A stretch of 64,000 nucleotides of DNA from Chitinophagaceae bacterium DXS. Lineage in GTDB: Bacteria; Bacteroidota; Bacteroidia; Chitinophagales; Chitinophagaceae. How positions within the stretch are numbered: the first letter of the stretch is position 1; every line of letters begins with the position of its first letter. Shown here in pieces: positions 8,646 to 17,476 of this stretch. Position numbers and translations under genes: made by a program. Where the stretch lies: NCBI GenBank assembly GCA_030345135.1, contig CP128386.1, positions 589,129 to 653,128 on the forward strand. The letters are read 5' to 3'. A model generated the notes under the pieces. The model saw only the letters and a program-made list of their open reading frames with translations. It searched no databases and was not told where the DNA came from.

Positions 8646-9048
8646 GCGTGTTTTTCTTGTTAAGAGAAGAAGTGCTTTTCACCTCTATTGCCGTGTAAAT
8701 AATATAAAGTGCCATGCATATGAGTATGCCTGCGATGTTTTTTTGCTGTCCCATCAAAAAAAGATAGATAATAACTGCGGCAGCAATTACAAACAGTTTC
8801 ATTACCATGGCGCCCATAACGCTGCGAACGAATGCGTTAGGATTGGGATCTTTCAGGGCTTTTGCATGCATAAATGAGGAAACTATAGTGAGCAGGAACA
8901 ACAGTATATTTCCTCCCAGCACAACATTTGTGTCAATGCTTTTTTGGGCAAGGGTAGATTTGAAAATAATGCAAATAGCGGTAACAATAATGAAAATCAG
9001 GATAGCTGGAACCGGGATAGAAACGCTTCTTTCTTGCTTAGTGTTCAT
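8632..9048 (-). CDS. Four-helix inner-membrane protein of the AtpZ/bactofilin cluster
   Basis: A protein of 138 residues with four strong hydrophobic segments: IPVPAILIFIIVTAICIIF, VVLGGNILLFLLTIVSSF, VMKLFVIAAAVIIYLFL and AGILICMALYIIYTA. Two polar loops (KALKDPNPNAFVRSVMGA) separate them. In other Bacteroidota a protein of this size and layout sits between atpZ and atpB, so an accessory role near the ATP synthase is possible; I do not recognise a named family. It starts two bases before the end of the AtpZ-like gene and overlaps the SprT-like gene by 14 bases, showing a compact operon. Confidence 0.7.
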   Translation of the reverse strand: MNTKQERSVSIPVPAILIFIIVTAICIIFKSTLAQKSIDTNVVLGGNILLFLLTIVSSFMHAKALKDPNPNAFVRSVMGAMVMKLFVIAAAVIIYLFLMGQQKNIAGILICMALYIIYTAIEVKSTSSLNKKNTHGGN

Positions 9049-9049
9049 A

Positions 9050-9268
9050 TTATTTTTTCTTTGACGTGTCCTTAACCACTTTATAAAATGTAGCGGCCAA
9101 TATCAGCAAAGGTAAAATCCAGATCAATAAGGGAGTCTTCAGATTCCATTTTTCATCCAGCCATTTTCCGGCATACAAAGCAAGGGCGAGGCTAATTAAT
9201 AATTGAAAGCCTAAACCAAGATATCTTAATAAAAGTGAATAATTACTTTGCTTTTGCTTGTCGTTCAT
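9050..9268 (-). CDS. AtpZ/AtpI-family small membrane protein
   Basis: A protein of 72 residues with two membrane helices, LGLGFQLLISLALALYAGKW and LLIWILPLLILAATFYKVV, joined by a short LDEKWNLKTP loop. This is the AtpZ/AtpI (F0F1-ATPase accessory) pattern; members help assemble the c-ring or carry Mg2+ and Ca2+. The ATG at 9268 is preferred over 9277. It overlaps the end of the bactofilin gene. Unusually, no ATP synthase subunit gene follows: the operon continues with one membrane protein and a SprT-like protein. Confidence 0.8.
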   Translation of the reverse strand: MNDKQKQSNYSLLLRYLGLGFQLLISLALALYAGKWLDEKWNLKTPLLIWILPLLILAATFYKVVKDTSKKK

Positions 9269-9659
9269 TGGTTTCATACGTTATCTCAACCACCTGCGTG
9301 CCACTGCTCATGGAACATTTTCCGTTAAAGTAAACTGTAGGTTCTATAGAGATTTTCTGCGCGTTAATGTTGCCGTACAATTCAGCTTTTTCACGCATGT
9401 TCAACAAATCCCCTACAGTTATGTTCCCATTGATCTTTCCTGTGGTATCAACCTGCTGGGCAGTAATATTGCCCTCTACATAACCTTCAGGTCCGATCAC
9501 AACTTTTGCACTGCTGGAAATATTGCCGATAAGTGTGCCGTCAATACGGATATCGGCGTCTGTAATAACTTCTCCGGTAATTTTAAGACCTGCGGCAATA
9601 ATGCTGGTATTGCCAGAAACGGAACCCGCTCCGTTCAATTTTTGTTTGGGGCTAAACAT
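9243..9659 (-). CDS. Bactofilin (polymer-forming cytoskeletal protein)
   Basis: The middle of this 138-residue protein is the right-handed beta-helix of the bactofilin family: repeats such as ITGEVITDADIRIDGTLIGN, ISSSAKVVIGPEGYVEGN and TTGKINGNITVGD each with the glycine and valine spacing of one turn. Short unstructured tails flank it. Bactofilins polymerise without nucleotide under the inner membrane and place cell-wall or motility machinery. It starts 13 bases after the stop of an upstream membrane-anchored coiled-coil protein and overlaps atpZ, the order seen next to sprE in other Bacteroidota. Confidence 0.92.
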   Translation of the reverse strand: MFSPKQKLNGAGSVSGNTSIIAAGLKITGEVITDADIRIDGTLIGNISSSAKVVIGPEGYVEGNITAQQVDTTGKINGNITVGDLLNMREKAELYGNINAQKISIEPTVYFNGKCSMSSGTQVVEITYETNERQAKAK

Positions 9660-9672
9660 AAAAAATGGATTT

Positions 9673-10068
9673 TTAGTCGTTGGATATTTCCGGTTTTGGA
9701 ATATTCAATGTTGTCGTGTCGCGATTCAAGGTTGTTGAACCTCCGAGCACTTTTTTAATATTATCCAGGTATTGGTCTTTTTGTTGCAGTGCCTGTTCAA
9801 GAGAGTCCGTTCTTATTTTTAGCTCCTGCAATTCTTTCCTTCCCTGAAGAGAACCATATCCAGGTACGTAGTATTTTAACGGGGTTAAGGTTAGCAAGGC
9901 CACGGTTAAACCAACCAGTAAAACAAAAACAGAACAAAGGCCAATATAAACGCTCATCCTGGAAAGTTTAAATGTTGTAACCTCTTCATAGGTGTCATCA
10001 TTCATAACAACCAATCTGTACCGATTTCTTAATCGCCTGAAACTCGTATTTTCTGTTTCCTTACTCAT
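9673..10068 (-). CDS. Membrane-anchored coiled-coil protein upstream of bactofilin
   Basis: About 131 residues: a polar cytoplasmic N-terminus (TSFRRLRNRYRLVVMNDDTYEE), one membrane helix (VYIGLCSVFVLLVGLTVALL) and a periplasmic part with a coiled coil (LQELKIRTDSLEQALQQKD). It looks like the N-terminal anchor half of the Bacteroidota M23 peptidases that accompany bactofilins, but no LytM domain follows, so the peptidase part is missing here or was never present. The Met at 10068 is preferred to the upstream one. It opens the operon and is divergent from the porW/sprE-like gene. Confidence 0.7.
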   Translation of the reverse strand: MSKETENTSFRRLRNRYRLVVMNDDTYEEVTTFKLSRMSVYIGLCSVFVLLVGLTVALLTLTPLKYYVPGYGSLQGRKELQELKIRTDSLEQALQQKDQYLDNIKKVLGGSTTLNRDTTTLNIPKPEISND

Positions 10069-10363
10069 TTTTTTAACCGAAGCGTGGTAAAGGTAAAAAA
10101 CTAAATACATCCTTACTACCCTGACGGAAAATTACTTGTATTTTTAAAAATAAAATAATCAGCTTTGCAGTTATTGCGGTAACTGTTCAACAATGCAAAG
10201 GCGAGGAAATTGAATAGGCTGCCTGATGATCCCGAAGCGTTGAATATAGCTGATTTTTAATACATAAGTACACAACCCTGATTAACTTTGTTGTAAGTTT
10301 CCGGATATTCTTAGTAATAATAAGGCTATGTTCCGGCAAAGCAACGCTCATAAAGACATTTGC

Positions 10364-13309
10364 ATGAATAGCAGAATACTAAAATTGTTATGTTGTATAG
10401 TTTTCACATTTGTTACCGGTATCACTTTTGCCCAGCCATATTCTTCAATTGACCTTGATAAGCAGAAACCTAAGAAATATGAAAACAGGAAGCTTGCTTC
10501 AGAAAAAACGAGCGAGCAGAAATATACTTTCACCAGGAGGGTTTTCCAAAATACATTTTCTCATTTCAACTACTATTTCAACGCAAATAATAACCTGACT
10601 GATCTTGTCTCAAATGCAAAAGCGGCTTTCAAAGACGATTTTACCCAGCCTGTTATACCTTTTTATAACTATTCTCTCGATGTAACCGCACAGGACAAAC
10701 GCAACATAGATTCTATAATGTACCATTGCACAGCGGGAATTTTGTTGCACGATTTACGAACAAACTGGGTGGATAATTTATATATGCTCATTGGGAAGGC
10801 TTATTTTTTTAGCAAGCGGTTCGATTCGGCGATGGCAACTTTTAGTTATATCAACTATGCATTCGCTCCTAAAGATGAAGGATATGATATTCCGATAGGA
10901 AGCAACGAGAGTAATACCAACGGTGAATTTACGGTAGCGACAAAAGAGAAGAAAAATATTATAGCCCATAAACCCAGCCGCAATGAGGCATTATTGTGGA
11001 TGACCAGGACGCTGATTGACAGTGGTGAAACAAGTGGGGCCAGCGGACTTATTCAAATATTGAGAAATGACCCCAATTTTCCGTCCCGCCTGAAAACAAG
11101 CCTCAACGAAGTAATTGCTTATTGGTTCTATACTGACAAGAGGTATGATAGTGCGGCTTTTTATCTAACCAAGGCACTCGACAATGCTTCGGGAAAGTTG
11201 GAAAGAGCCAGGTGGGAGTTTCTGATAGGCCAGCTATATGAGCGTGCGGCAAACAATGAACAGGCAATAAAATGGTATGGTAAATCTGCATCGACTACGC
11301 CCGATCCGATTATGGAAGTGTACGCTACATTAAATTCTGTAAAGCTCAATAAAGCTGAAGGTGCTGATGTGGCCCAGGAGAAAATTAACAGCCTGACTAA
11401 ACTGGCCAAAAAGGAAAAATATTATTTCTATCGTGATATCATTTACTATGTAGCAGCCCAGGCAGAGCTGGAAAGAGCCAGCAAAAAAGGCGCAATGCAG
11501 TTTTTGGAGAAAAGTGTAAAGTACGCGGAGCCATCATCTCCACAAAAAAGCCTGTCATTTCTGCTGGCAGCTGATATTAGCTATGGCAGCAAGCAATTTG
11601 ATCTCGCAAATGCATTGTACGACAGTATAGATGTAAATAACCTATTAAAACCCGAAGATAAAGACAGGGTGGAGGCCCGGAAAGGTGCTCTGCGTATAAT
11701 AAATGAAAATGACCACATTGTAAAACGGGAAGACAGTCTGCAAAATGTTGCTCGTATGCCTGCGGCAGAACGCGATGCTGTGATAAACAAAATAGTTAAA
11801 CAGCAGCGTAAAGCTTTAGGAATAAAAGAACAATCATCCGGCGGAGAAAACAGCAATCCTGCCGTTCAGCAGAATGCCAACGCAGGGACCTTATTTAATG
11901 CAGACAACAAAAGTGAATGGTATTTTAATAATAATTCATTGCGGTCCAGCGGTTTTACCGAGTTCAAGCAAAAATGGGGGGACAGGCCGAATGTTGATAA
12001 CTGGCGCAGGGCATCGGATCTGAACAAAATCTCATCGCTGAGAAAAGAAACGGCAATTTCAGATAGTGCGAATCTTGAAAGGGCGACAGGCGACTCCGCA
12101 AAAGAAGAGGAGGTGAGTTATGAGTCGTTGCTGAATAGTCTTCCGCTTACTCCGGATAAAATTCAGAAATCGAATGACGCCATTGCAAAAGCGCTGTTTA
12201 CAATAGGAAAAACTTTCCAGGATAAACTGGAAGAATATCCCGATGCCATTCATAATTACGAAACGCTGAATCATCGTTTTGCAACTTATCCTAACAAAGA
12301 AGAAACACTCTTCAACTTATATTATTGCTACAATAAAATAGGGCAGAAGTATAGCGCCGATTCCTCGAGACAGGCGCTTGAACGGGAATATAAGGACAGC
12401 AAATTTGTAGAATCGCTCAACAAACCTGCCGAAGTTGTGAGTGAGACGAGCAACAAAAATCCTGCAACAAAAAAATACGATGACATTTACCGGTTGTTCA
12501 TAGAAGGCGATTTTGAAAGAGCCGAGGCAGAAAAGCGGGCGGCAGACAGTGTTTACGGTAAAACTTATTGGTCTCCTCAATTATTGTATATAGAAGCGGT
12601 ATACCATGTGTCGCGTAGAGAAGATAGTTCTGCGATACACAATTTGAATGATTTGGTGGACAATTACGCGTCATCTCCCCTGGCGGATAAAGCCCGGACA
12701 ATGATTGATGTACTGGGCCGCAGATCACAGATCGAAGACTATCTTACCAACCTTAACATCAAAAGAAATGAGGATGAAGGATCGCAGGTAGTGAATCTTG
12801 AAGAATCCAAAGTGGTTAAGAAAGTTGAGATTCCAAAGGCGGATTCCATCGTTACCAAACCTGCAGAAAAACCTGTTGCAATTAAAATAGATACCGTTAA
12901 AACAGCGCCTGTTCCCACGGAAAAACACTTTACATTTAATGTGAATGATAAGCAGTTTGTGTTGCTGCTATTAGATAAAGTAGCGCCTGTATTTGTTAAT
13001 GAGGCAAAAAATGCATTTACAAGGTTTAACAGGGATAAATACAGCGGCGAAAAATTGGAAATAACTTCTGTTAAGCTGGATGACCGCTTTAATCTAATGC
13101 TGATCGGGCCATTCTCTGATGCAGCGGTTGCCATGGATTATGTAGATAAAACGCGACCGTTTACACAAGGAAGGATCTTGCCCTGGCTCACGCCTGATAA
13201 GTATAGTTATATGATGATCAGCCAGTCCAATCTCGATCTGCTGAATGAAAATAAAGATGTTGAAGGCTATCGCAAGGTGTTGCAGGCCGCTATCCCGAAT
13301 AAATTCTAG
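10364..13309 (+). CDS. porW: Type IX secretion system protein PorW/SprE-like, TPR-rich
   Basis: A large exported protein of about 981 residues. The signal peptide ends near ITFAQ, and the opening KTSEQKYTFTRRVFQNTFSH with FNYYFNANNNL is typical of the PorW/SprE family. Helical TPR-like repeats fill the middle (for example YMLIGKAYFFSKRFDSAMAT and FLIGQLYERAANNEQAIKWY). The C-terminal 130 residues form a small domain ending KYSYMMISQSNLDLLNENKD. PorW links the T9SS trans-envelope complex to the outer-membrane part. F. johnsoniae SprE is a lipoprotein; no lipobox is evident here. It is divergent from the bactofilin operon, an arrangement shared with other Bacteroidota. Confidence 0.9.
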   Translation: MNSRILKLLCCIVFTFVTGITFAQPYSSIDLDKQKPKKYENRKLASEKTSEQKYTFTRRVFQNTFSHFNYYFNANNNLTDLVSNAKAAFKDDFTQPVIPFYNYSLDVTAQDKRNIDSIMYHCTAGILLHDLRTNWVDNLYMLIGKAYFFSKRFDSAMATFSYINYAFAPKDEGYDIPIGSNESNTNGEFTVATKEKKNIIAHKPSRNEALLWMTRTLIDSGETSGASGLIQILRNDPNFPSRLKTSLNEVIAYWFYTDKRYDSAAFYLTKALDNASGKLERARWEFLIGQLYERAANNEQAIKWYGKSASTTPDPIMEVYATLNSVKLNKAEGADVAQEKINSLTKLAKKEKYYFYRDIIYYVAAQAELERASKKGAMQFLEKSVKYAEPSSPQKSLSFLLAADISYGSKQFDLANALYDSIDVNNLLKPEDKDRVEARKGALRIINENDHIVKREDSLQNVARMPAAERDAVINKIVKQQRKALGIKEQSSGGENSNPAVQQNANAGTLFNADNKSEWYFNNNSLRSSGFTEFKQKWGDRPNVDNWRRASDLNKISSLRKETAISDSANLERATGDSAKEEEVSYESLLNSLPLTPDKIQKSNDAIAKALFTIGKTFQDKLEEYPDAIHNYETLNHRFATYPNKEETLFNLYYCYNKIGQKYSADSSRQALEREYKDSKFVESLNKPAEVVSETSNKNPATKKYDDIYRLFIEGDFERAEAEKRAADSVYGKTYWSPQLLYIEAVYHVSRREDSSAIHNLNDLVDNYASSPLADKARTMIDVLGRRSQIEDYLTNLNIKRNEDEGSQVVNLEESKVVKKVEIPKADSIVTKPAEKPVAIKIDTVKTAPVPTEKHFTFNVNDKQFVLLLLDKVAPVFVNEAKNAFTRFNRDKYSGEKLEITSVKLDDRFNLMLIGPFSDAAVAMDYVDKTRPFTQGRILPWLTPDKYSYMMISQSNLDLLNENKDVEGYRKVLQAAIPNKF

Positions 13310-13885
13310 TGAAGCTTAAAGCCTAAAGCTCAAGCTTAAAACTGACCGTTGCGAAGGCATTTCACGCGGCGGACGCAACGAGGCGGCGCAGCAGCGATAA
13401 AAAGCTTAAAGCCTAAAGCTCAAAGCTTAAACCTGACCATTGCGGAGACATTTCACGCGGCGGACGCAACGAGGCAGCGACGCAGCGGCGATAAAGAGCT
13501 TAAAGCCTAAAGCCCAAAGCCTAAAACTGATGGTTCGCGCGAGTTAGAATTGTTTCACGCAGTAAAACGCAAGGGAGCGGCGACTCATCGGTTAAAAATT
13601 ATTACGCAAAGGGACAACAGTTACCGGCTTTGTGTTTGCACCGTTTAATTACTCGCTTAGATTAGTTCTGGGCTTTACGCTTTAGGCTTTAAGCTGGCAT
13701 TCCCTCCGCGCCGCCGCTTCTCCGCGTCCGCTGCGTGAAACCAACTTCGCTACAATCAGTTTTAGGCTTTACGCTTTAGGCTTTAAGCTGGCATTCCCTC
13801 CGCGCCGCCGCTTCTCCGCGTCCGCTGCGTGAAACCAACTTCGCTACAATCAGTTTTACGCTTTGGGCTTTAGGCTTTAAGCTTG
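13310..13885. repeat. Large inverted AAAGC and GC-rich word-array element
   Basis: The whole gap between porW and sucC is repeat. The left half (13310-13590) alternates AAGCTTAAAGCCTAAAGCTC blocks with GC-rich blocks like TTCACGCGGCGGACGCAACG. The right half (13668-13885) has the same two block types in reverse complement (CCGCGTCCGCTGCGTGAAAC and CTTTAGGCTTTAAGC). Within it, 13671-13764 and 13765-13858 are a perfect 94 bp tandem duplication. No gene is present. Confidence 0.88.
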
Positions 13886-13912
13886 TTCTTTACCTGTAAT
13901 CCCCTATCTTCG
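13883..13912 (+). promoter_or_regulatory. Putative Bacteroidota promoter of sucC
   Basis: TTG at 13883-13885, a 19 bp gap, and TATCTTCG at 13905-13912 fit the Bacteroidota sigma pattern (TTTG, about 19 bp, TAnnTTTG). The sucC start codon is 20 bases downstream. The -33 part lies at the very end of the right word array. Confidence 0.6.
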
Positions 13913-13931
13913 CTTCTCAAATTTTTATTCA

Positions 13932-15143
13932 ATGAACCTTCACGAATATCAAGCTAAAGAGTTACTGAAGAAATACAATGTCCCTGTACAGGATGGCATT
14001 GCAGTAGAATCTGTTATGGCCGCGGAAGAAGCGTATCGCCAGATAAAAACTCAAACAAATAACAATTTTGCAGTTGTAAAGGCGCAGATTCATGCTGGCG
14101 GCCGTGGTAAAGGAAAAATTCAGGAAACCGGCGTTAATGGAGTGAAGGTGGGTAAAAGCATGGAAGAGATCAGTGACTTTGCCAAAGGCATTTTGGGCGG
14201 TACACTGGTTACCATTCAGACTGGTCCTGCCGGTAAAAAAGTAAACAAAGTGCTTGTTGCACAGGATGTTTACTATCCAGGTCCAAATCAAGTAAAAGAA
14301 TTTTATTTATCTATATTATTAGACAGGAGCAAAGGCCAGAACGTTATCATGTACAGCACCGAAGGTGGTATGGACATTGAGGAAGTTGCACACAACACTC
14401 CTGACAAAATATTTAAAGAGTGGGTTCACCCATCAGGTGGATTGTTACCATTCCAGGCTAAGAAAATTGCGTTCAACCTGGGACTTACCGGTGAAGCATT
14501 TAAAAACTGCACAAAATTCGTTACCAACCTGTACAACGCATATGTTGGATTAGAGTGCAGCATGCTTGAAATCAACCCGCTGTTCAAGACAAGTGATGAC
14601 AAGATCATTGCTGTTGACTGTAAAATGAACCTGGATGAAAACGCTTTGATGCGTCATCCGGACCTGGCAGCTTTAAGAGATATCACTGAAGAAGATCCTA
14701 CAGAAGTAGAAGCAGGCCGTTATAATCTGAACTTTGTTAAGCTGGACGGTAACGTAGGCTGTATGGTTAACGGTGCCGGATTGGCGATGGCTACCATGGA
14801 TATGATCAAATTAAGTGGCGGTGAGCCTGCAAACTTCCTGGACGTAGGCGGTACTGCAAATGCCCAGACAGTTGAAGCTGGTTTCCGCATCATCATGAAA
14901 GACCCGAATGTAAAAGCTATCCTTATCAACATCTTCGGCGGTATCGTACGTTGCGACCGTGTTGCTGCGGGTGTTATTGAAGCTTACAACAAACTTGGAA
15001 ACATTAATATTCCAATCATTGTTCGTCTGCAAGGAACCAACGCGGAAGAAGCTAAGAAGCTGATCGATGAAAGCGGCCTGAAGGTACAGTCAGCGATCCA
15101 GTTAAGTGAAGCGGCTGAATTGGTTAAAGCAGCCGTAGCATAA
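13932..15143 (+). CDS. sucC: Succinate-CoA ligase, ADP-forming, beta subunit
   Basis: The TCA-cycle enzyme subunit that binds nucleotide and succinate. The family opening NLHEYQAKELLKKYNVPVQD is intact, followed by the ATP-grasp stretch KAQIHAGGRGKGK (about residues 52-64), EINPLF and AVDCKMNLDENALMRHP, and the ligase part IFGGIVRCDRVAAGVI. Length, 403 residues, is slightly longer than the E. coli protein but normal for Bacteroidota. The alpha subunit gene sucD is not adjacent in this window, a usual situation in this phylum. It has its own promoter and terminator. Confidence 0.97.
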   Translation: MNLHEYQAKELLKKYNVPVQDGIAVESVMAAEEAYRQIKTQTNNNFAVVKAQIHAGGRGKGKIQETGVNGVKVGKSMEEISDFAKGILGGTLVTIQTGPAGKKVNKVLVAQDVYYPGPNQVKEFYLSILLDRSKGQNVIMYSTEGGMDIEEVAHNTPDKIFKEWVHPSGGLLPFQAKKIAFNLGLTGEAFKNCTKFVTNLYNAYVGLECSMLEINPLFKTSDDKIIAVDCKMNLDENALMRHPDLAALRDITEEDPTEVEAGRYNLNFVKLDGNVGCMVNGAGLAMATMDMIKLSGGEPANFLDVGGTANAQTVEAGFRIIMKDPNVKAILINIFGGIVRCDRVAAGVIEAYNKLGNINIPIIVRLQGTNAEEAKKLIDESGLKVQSAIQLSEAAELVKAAVA

Positions 15144-15167
15144 TTTATAGCAAAACGTTTTTTATAC

Positions 15168-15198
15168 AAAGCTCCTGGAAATCTCCGGGAGCTTTTTT
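15168..15198 (+). terminator. Intrinsic terminator of sucC
   Basis: An 11 bp stem with one G-U pair, AAAGCTCCTGG with CCGGGAGCTTT, followed by T residues, starts 24 bases after the stop codon. Confidence 0.85.
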
Positions 15199-15305
15199 AT
15201 TTATCGTAAAAAAATAACCCGCTCTCCGGTTATTTAAGAAATCCTTTATATCAGCTAGCATAGTTTTTGCGTTCTGGTGTCAATCGCAAACTTATCCTTG
15301 AATAC

Positions 15306-15884
15306 ATGAAAAAAATACTGATCGCTGGTTTGGTTGTAGTCCTTTCGTCATTTACTTTCCTGAGCAATAAACCTGTACCTGAAAAAGCTGAAGCAAAGGC
15401 AGCGTTTGAATTAATCAATGCAATGCGTCATAATCCCCGTGCATTTTCAAAAGCACTCGGTGTAAGCCTGAACAATGTTAAAGCAATGCCAGCCCTTGTG
15501 TGGAACGATACGCTGGCTAAAGTTGCAGAGGCCAAGGCGATTGATATGTGTTCAAGAAATTATTTCGGGCATGTAAACCCGGAAGGCTTCGGCATGAATT
15601 ATTACATTAACAAAGCTGGCTACAAGTTAAATGCTTACTGGCTGAAACAAAAATCAGCAAACTACTTCGAGTCGATCCAGGCCGGAGCCTCTAACGGAGA
15701 AGATGCCGTAGGCTACCTGGTCGTCGATGAAAATATCCCAAGTCTTGGTCACAGAAAACATCTGCTCGGAATTGGTGACTGGAATGCATCTTTGACAGAC
15801 ATCGGTATAGGCTTCGTTAAAAACCCCAACCCAAACTCGATGTATAAATCGTTTATGTGCGTGCTTATTGCGAGACATGAATAG
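15306..15884 (+). CDS. CAP (SCP/PR1) domain exported protein
   Basis: A signal peptide (KKILIAGLVVVLSSFTFLSN) is followed by a CAP domain of about 160 residues: AFELINAMRHNPRAF, PALVWNDTLAKVAEAKAIDM, then the conserved GHVNPEGFGMN and later GHRKHLLG with the domain's histidines and glutamate. CAP proteins are secreted; bacterial roles are mostly unknown, with some thought to bind lipids or act on the wall. The frame opens at 15267, but the ATG at 15306 begins the signal peptide. A 79 bp tandem array begins eight bases after its stop. Confidence 0.88.
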   Translation: MKKILIAGLVVVLSSFTFLSNKPVPEKAEAKAAFELINAMRHNPRAFSKALGVSLNNVKAMPALVWNDTLAKVAEAKAIDMCSRNYFGHVNPEGFGMNYYINKAGYKLNAYWLKQKSANYFESIQAGASNGEDAVGYLVVDENIPSLGHRKHLLGIGDWNASLTDIGIGFVKNPNPNSMYKSFMCVLIARHE

Positions 15885-15891
15885 GGAAACT

Positions 15892-16405
15892 GATTAAGTA
15901 CGAATTACGAAGTACGAAGTACCTGGTTCGAACAGGTCTGTTTTTATTGGACGGCACAAATAGAGGGAGTGATTAAGTATGTGTTACGAAGTACGAAGTA
16001 CCTGGTTCGAACAGGTCTGTTTTTATTGGACGGCACAAATAGACAGAGTAATTAAGTACGAGTTACGAAGTACGAAGTACCTGGTTCGAGCAGGCTCTAT
16101 TTTCTTTGGACGGCATAAATAGAGGGAGTGATTAAGTACGAGTTACGAAGTACGAAGTACCTGGTTCGAACAGGTCTGTTTTTATTGGACGGCACAAATA
16201 GAGGGAGTGATTAAGTACGAATTACGAAGTACGAAGTACCTGGTTCGAACAGGTCTGTTTTTATTGGATGGCATAAATAGAGGGAGTGATTAAGTACGAG
16301 TTACGAAGTACGAAGTACCTGGTTCGAGCAGGCTCTATTTTCTTTGGACGGCATAAATAGAGGGAGTTATTAAGTACGAGTTACGAAGTACGAAGTACTC
16401 CTGGT
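15892..16405. repeat. 79-80 bp tandem array, seven copies, with TACGAAG words
   Basis: Copies start at 15892, 15971, 16050, 16130, 16209, 16288 and 16368, the last one diverging after about 35 bases. Each contains GATTAAGTACG, TTACGAAGTACGAAGTACCT, GGTTCGAACAGG and a GGACGGCACAAATAG tail. Two subtypes occur: CAGGTCTGTTTTTATTGG (79 bp) and CAGGCTCTATTTTCTTTGG (80 bp); the second appears in copies 3 and 6. GGTTCGAACAGG resembles a T-arm sequence, but there is no tRNA. Confidence 0.92.
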
Positions 16406-16486
16406 TCAACACCGTCATTTTTTTTTCAACATCTTCCTTTCGATTCAGTTATCTTAAGATGTTGAAAAGAAATTAACCAGCTCAAG

Positions 16487-16532
16487 ATTGAGTACTTCGT
16501 ACTTCGTACTTTGTAATTCGTACTTCTTACTT
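16487..16532. repeat. Inverted TACGAAG word array before hbd
   Basis: GAGTACTTCGTACTTCGTAC and the following CTTTGTAATTCGTACTTCTT are the reverse complement of the words in the 79 bp array on the other side of the gap. The gap 16406-16486 holds no gene. A -7-like TACATTTG follows at 16547-16554. Confidence 0.85.
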
Positions 16533-16573
16533 GCCCCGGCCTTCCTTACATTTGTTATCTAAACATTCAGGCC

Positions 16574-17476
16574 ATGAATCAAACGATTGCAGTAATAGGA
16601 GCCGGAACAATGGGGAATGGTATTGCGCACGTTTTTGCACAGGCAGGTTTCCAGGTTTCCTTAATAGATCTGAATCACGACCAGCTTACAAAGGCGCTGG
16701 CTCAAATACAGAAAAACTTTGACAGGCAAATAAGTAAAGGCACTGCTACCGAAGAGCAGAAAAAACATTCTCTTTCAAATATCAGTATTCATACCAACCT
16801 GATATCAGGAATTGGAAATGCAGGATTAATCATCGAAGCAGCCACAGAAAATACGGACACAAAGCTGGAGATTTTCAAAAAGTTGGATGCAATAGCGGCG
16901 ACGGATGCAATTCTCGCGTCTAATACATCATCCATTTCTATTACAAAAATTGCCGCCGCAACTTCACGTCCTCAGCAGGTGATTGGAATGCATTTTATGA
17001 ACCCGGTTCCGGTAATGAAGCTGGTAGAAATCATCAACGGGTATGCAACTTCTGCAGAAGTTACCAAAACAATAACTGAACTCACCCTTCAATTGAATAA
17101 GGTTCCCTGTGTTGTAAACGACTATCCCGGCTTTATTGCCAACAGGATACTTATGCCGATGATTAATGAAGCTATATATAGCTTGTATGAGGGCGTGGCT
17201 GGTGTTGAAGAGATTGATACTGTCATGAAGCTCGGTATGGCACATCCAATGGGACCGCTGCAATTAGCTGATTTTATTGGTTTGGACGTCTGCCACAGTA
17301 TTTTGAAAGTGCTGCAGGATGGTTTTGGCAATCCTAAATATGCGCCTTGCCCACTCCTCGTTAATATGGTAACTGCCGGAAAGCTTGGCGTAAAAAATGG
17401 TGAAGGATTTTACAGTTATTCATCGGGAAGCAAGGAACTGGTTGTGAGCGACAGGTTTAGGAAAGCGGCAAAGTGA
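16574..17476 (+). CDS. hbd: 3-hydroxybutyryl-CoA (3-hydroxyacyl-CoA) dehydrogenase
   Basis: An NAD-dependent dehydrogenase that oxidises 3-hydroxyacyl-CoA. The Rossmann motif GAGTMGNGIAHVFAQAG begins at residue 9. The catalytic region IGMHFMNPVPVMKLVEII (about residue 139) holds the active-site His. The C-terminal dimer domain carries DYPGFIANRILMPMINEAI and KLGMAHPMGPLQLADFIGLD. At 300 residues it is slightly longer than the clostridial Hbd family (about 280). It stands alone, with no thiolase or hydratase gene next to it, so its pathway (beta-oxidation, butanoate or phenylacetate) cannot be fixed. Its stop codon TGA is itself part of a GTGAATGGTGAA word array. Confidence 0.93.
   Translation: MNQTIAVIGAGTMGNGIAHVFAQAGFQVSLIDLNHDQLTKALAQIQKNFDRQISKGTATEEQKKHSLSNISIHTNLISGIGNAGLIIEAATENTDTKLEIFKKLDAIAATDAILASNTSSISITKIAAATSRPQQVIGMHFMNPVPVMKLVEIINGYATSAEVTKTITELTLQLNKVPCVVNDYPGFIANRILMPMINEAIYSLYEGVAGVEEIDTVMKLGMAHPMGPLQLADFIGLDVCHSILKVLQDGFGNPKYAPCPLLVNMVTAGKLGVKNGEGFYSYSSGSKELVVSDRFRKAAK

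Noticed and set aside
15911-15945. A tRNA-like T-arm (GGTTCGAACAGG) in each 79 bp unit
   Set aside because: No acceptor, D or anticodon arm can be built around it; the match is limited to the short T-loop-like string.
15892-16405. CRISPR array
   Set aside because: The units are contiguous, nearly identical over their full 79-80 bp, with no unique spacers and no cas genes nearby.
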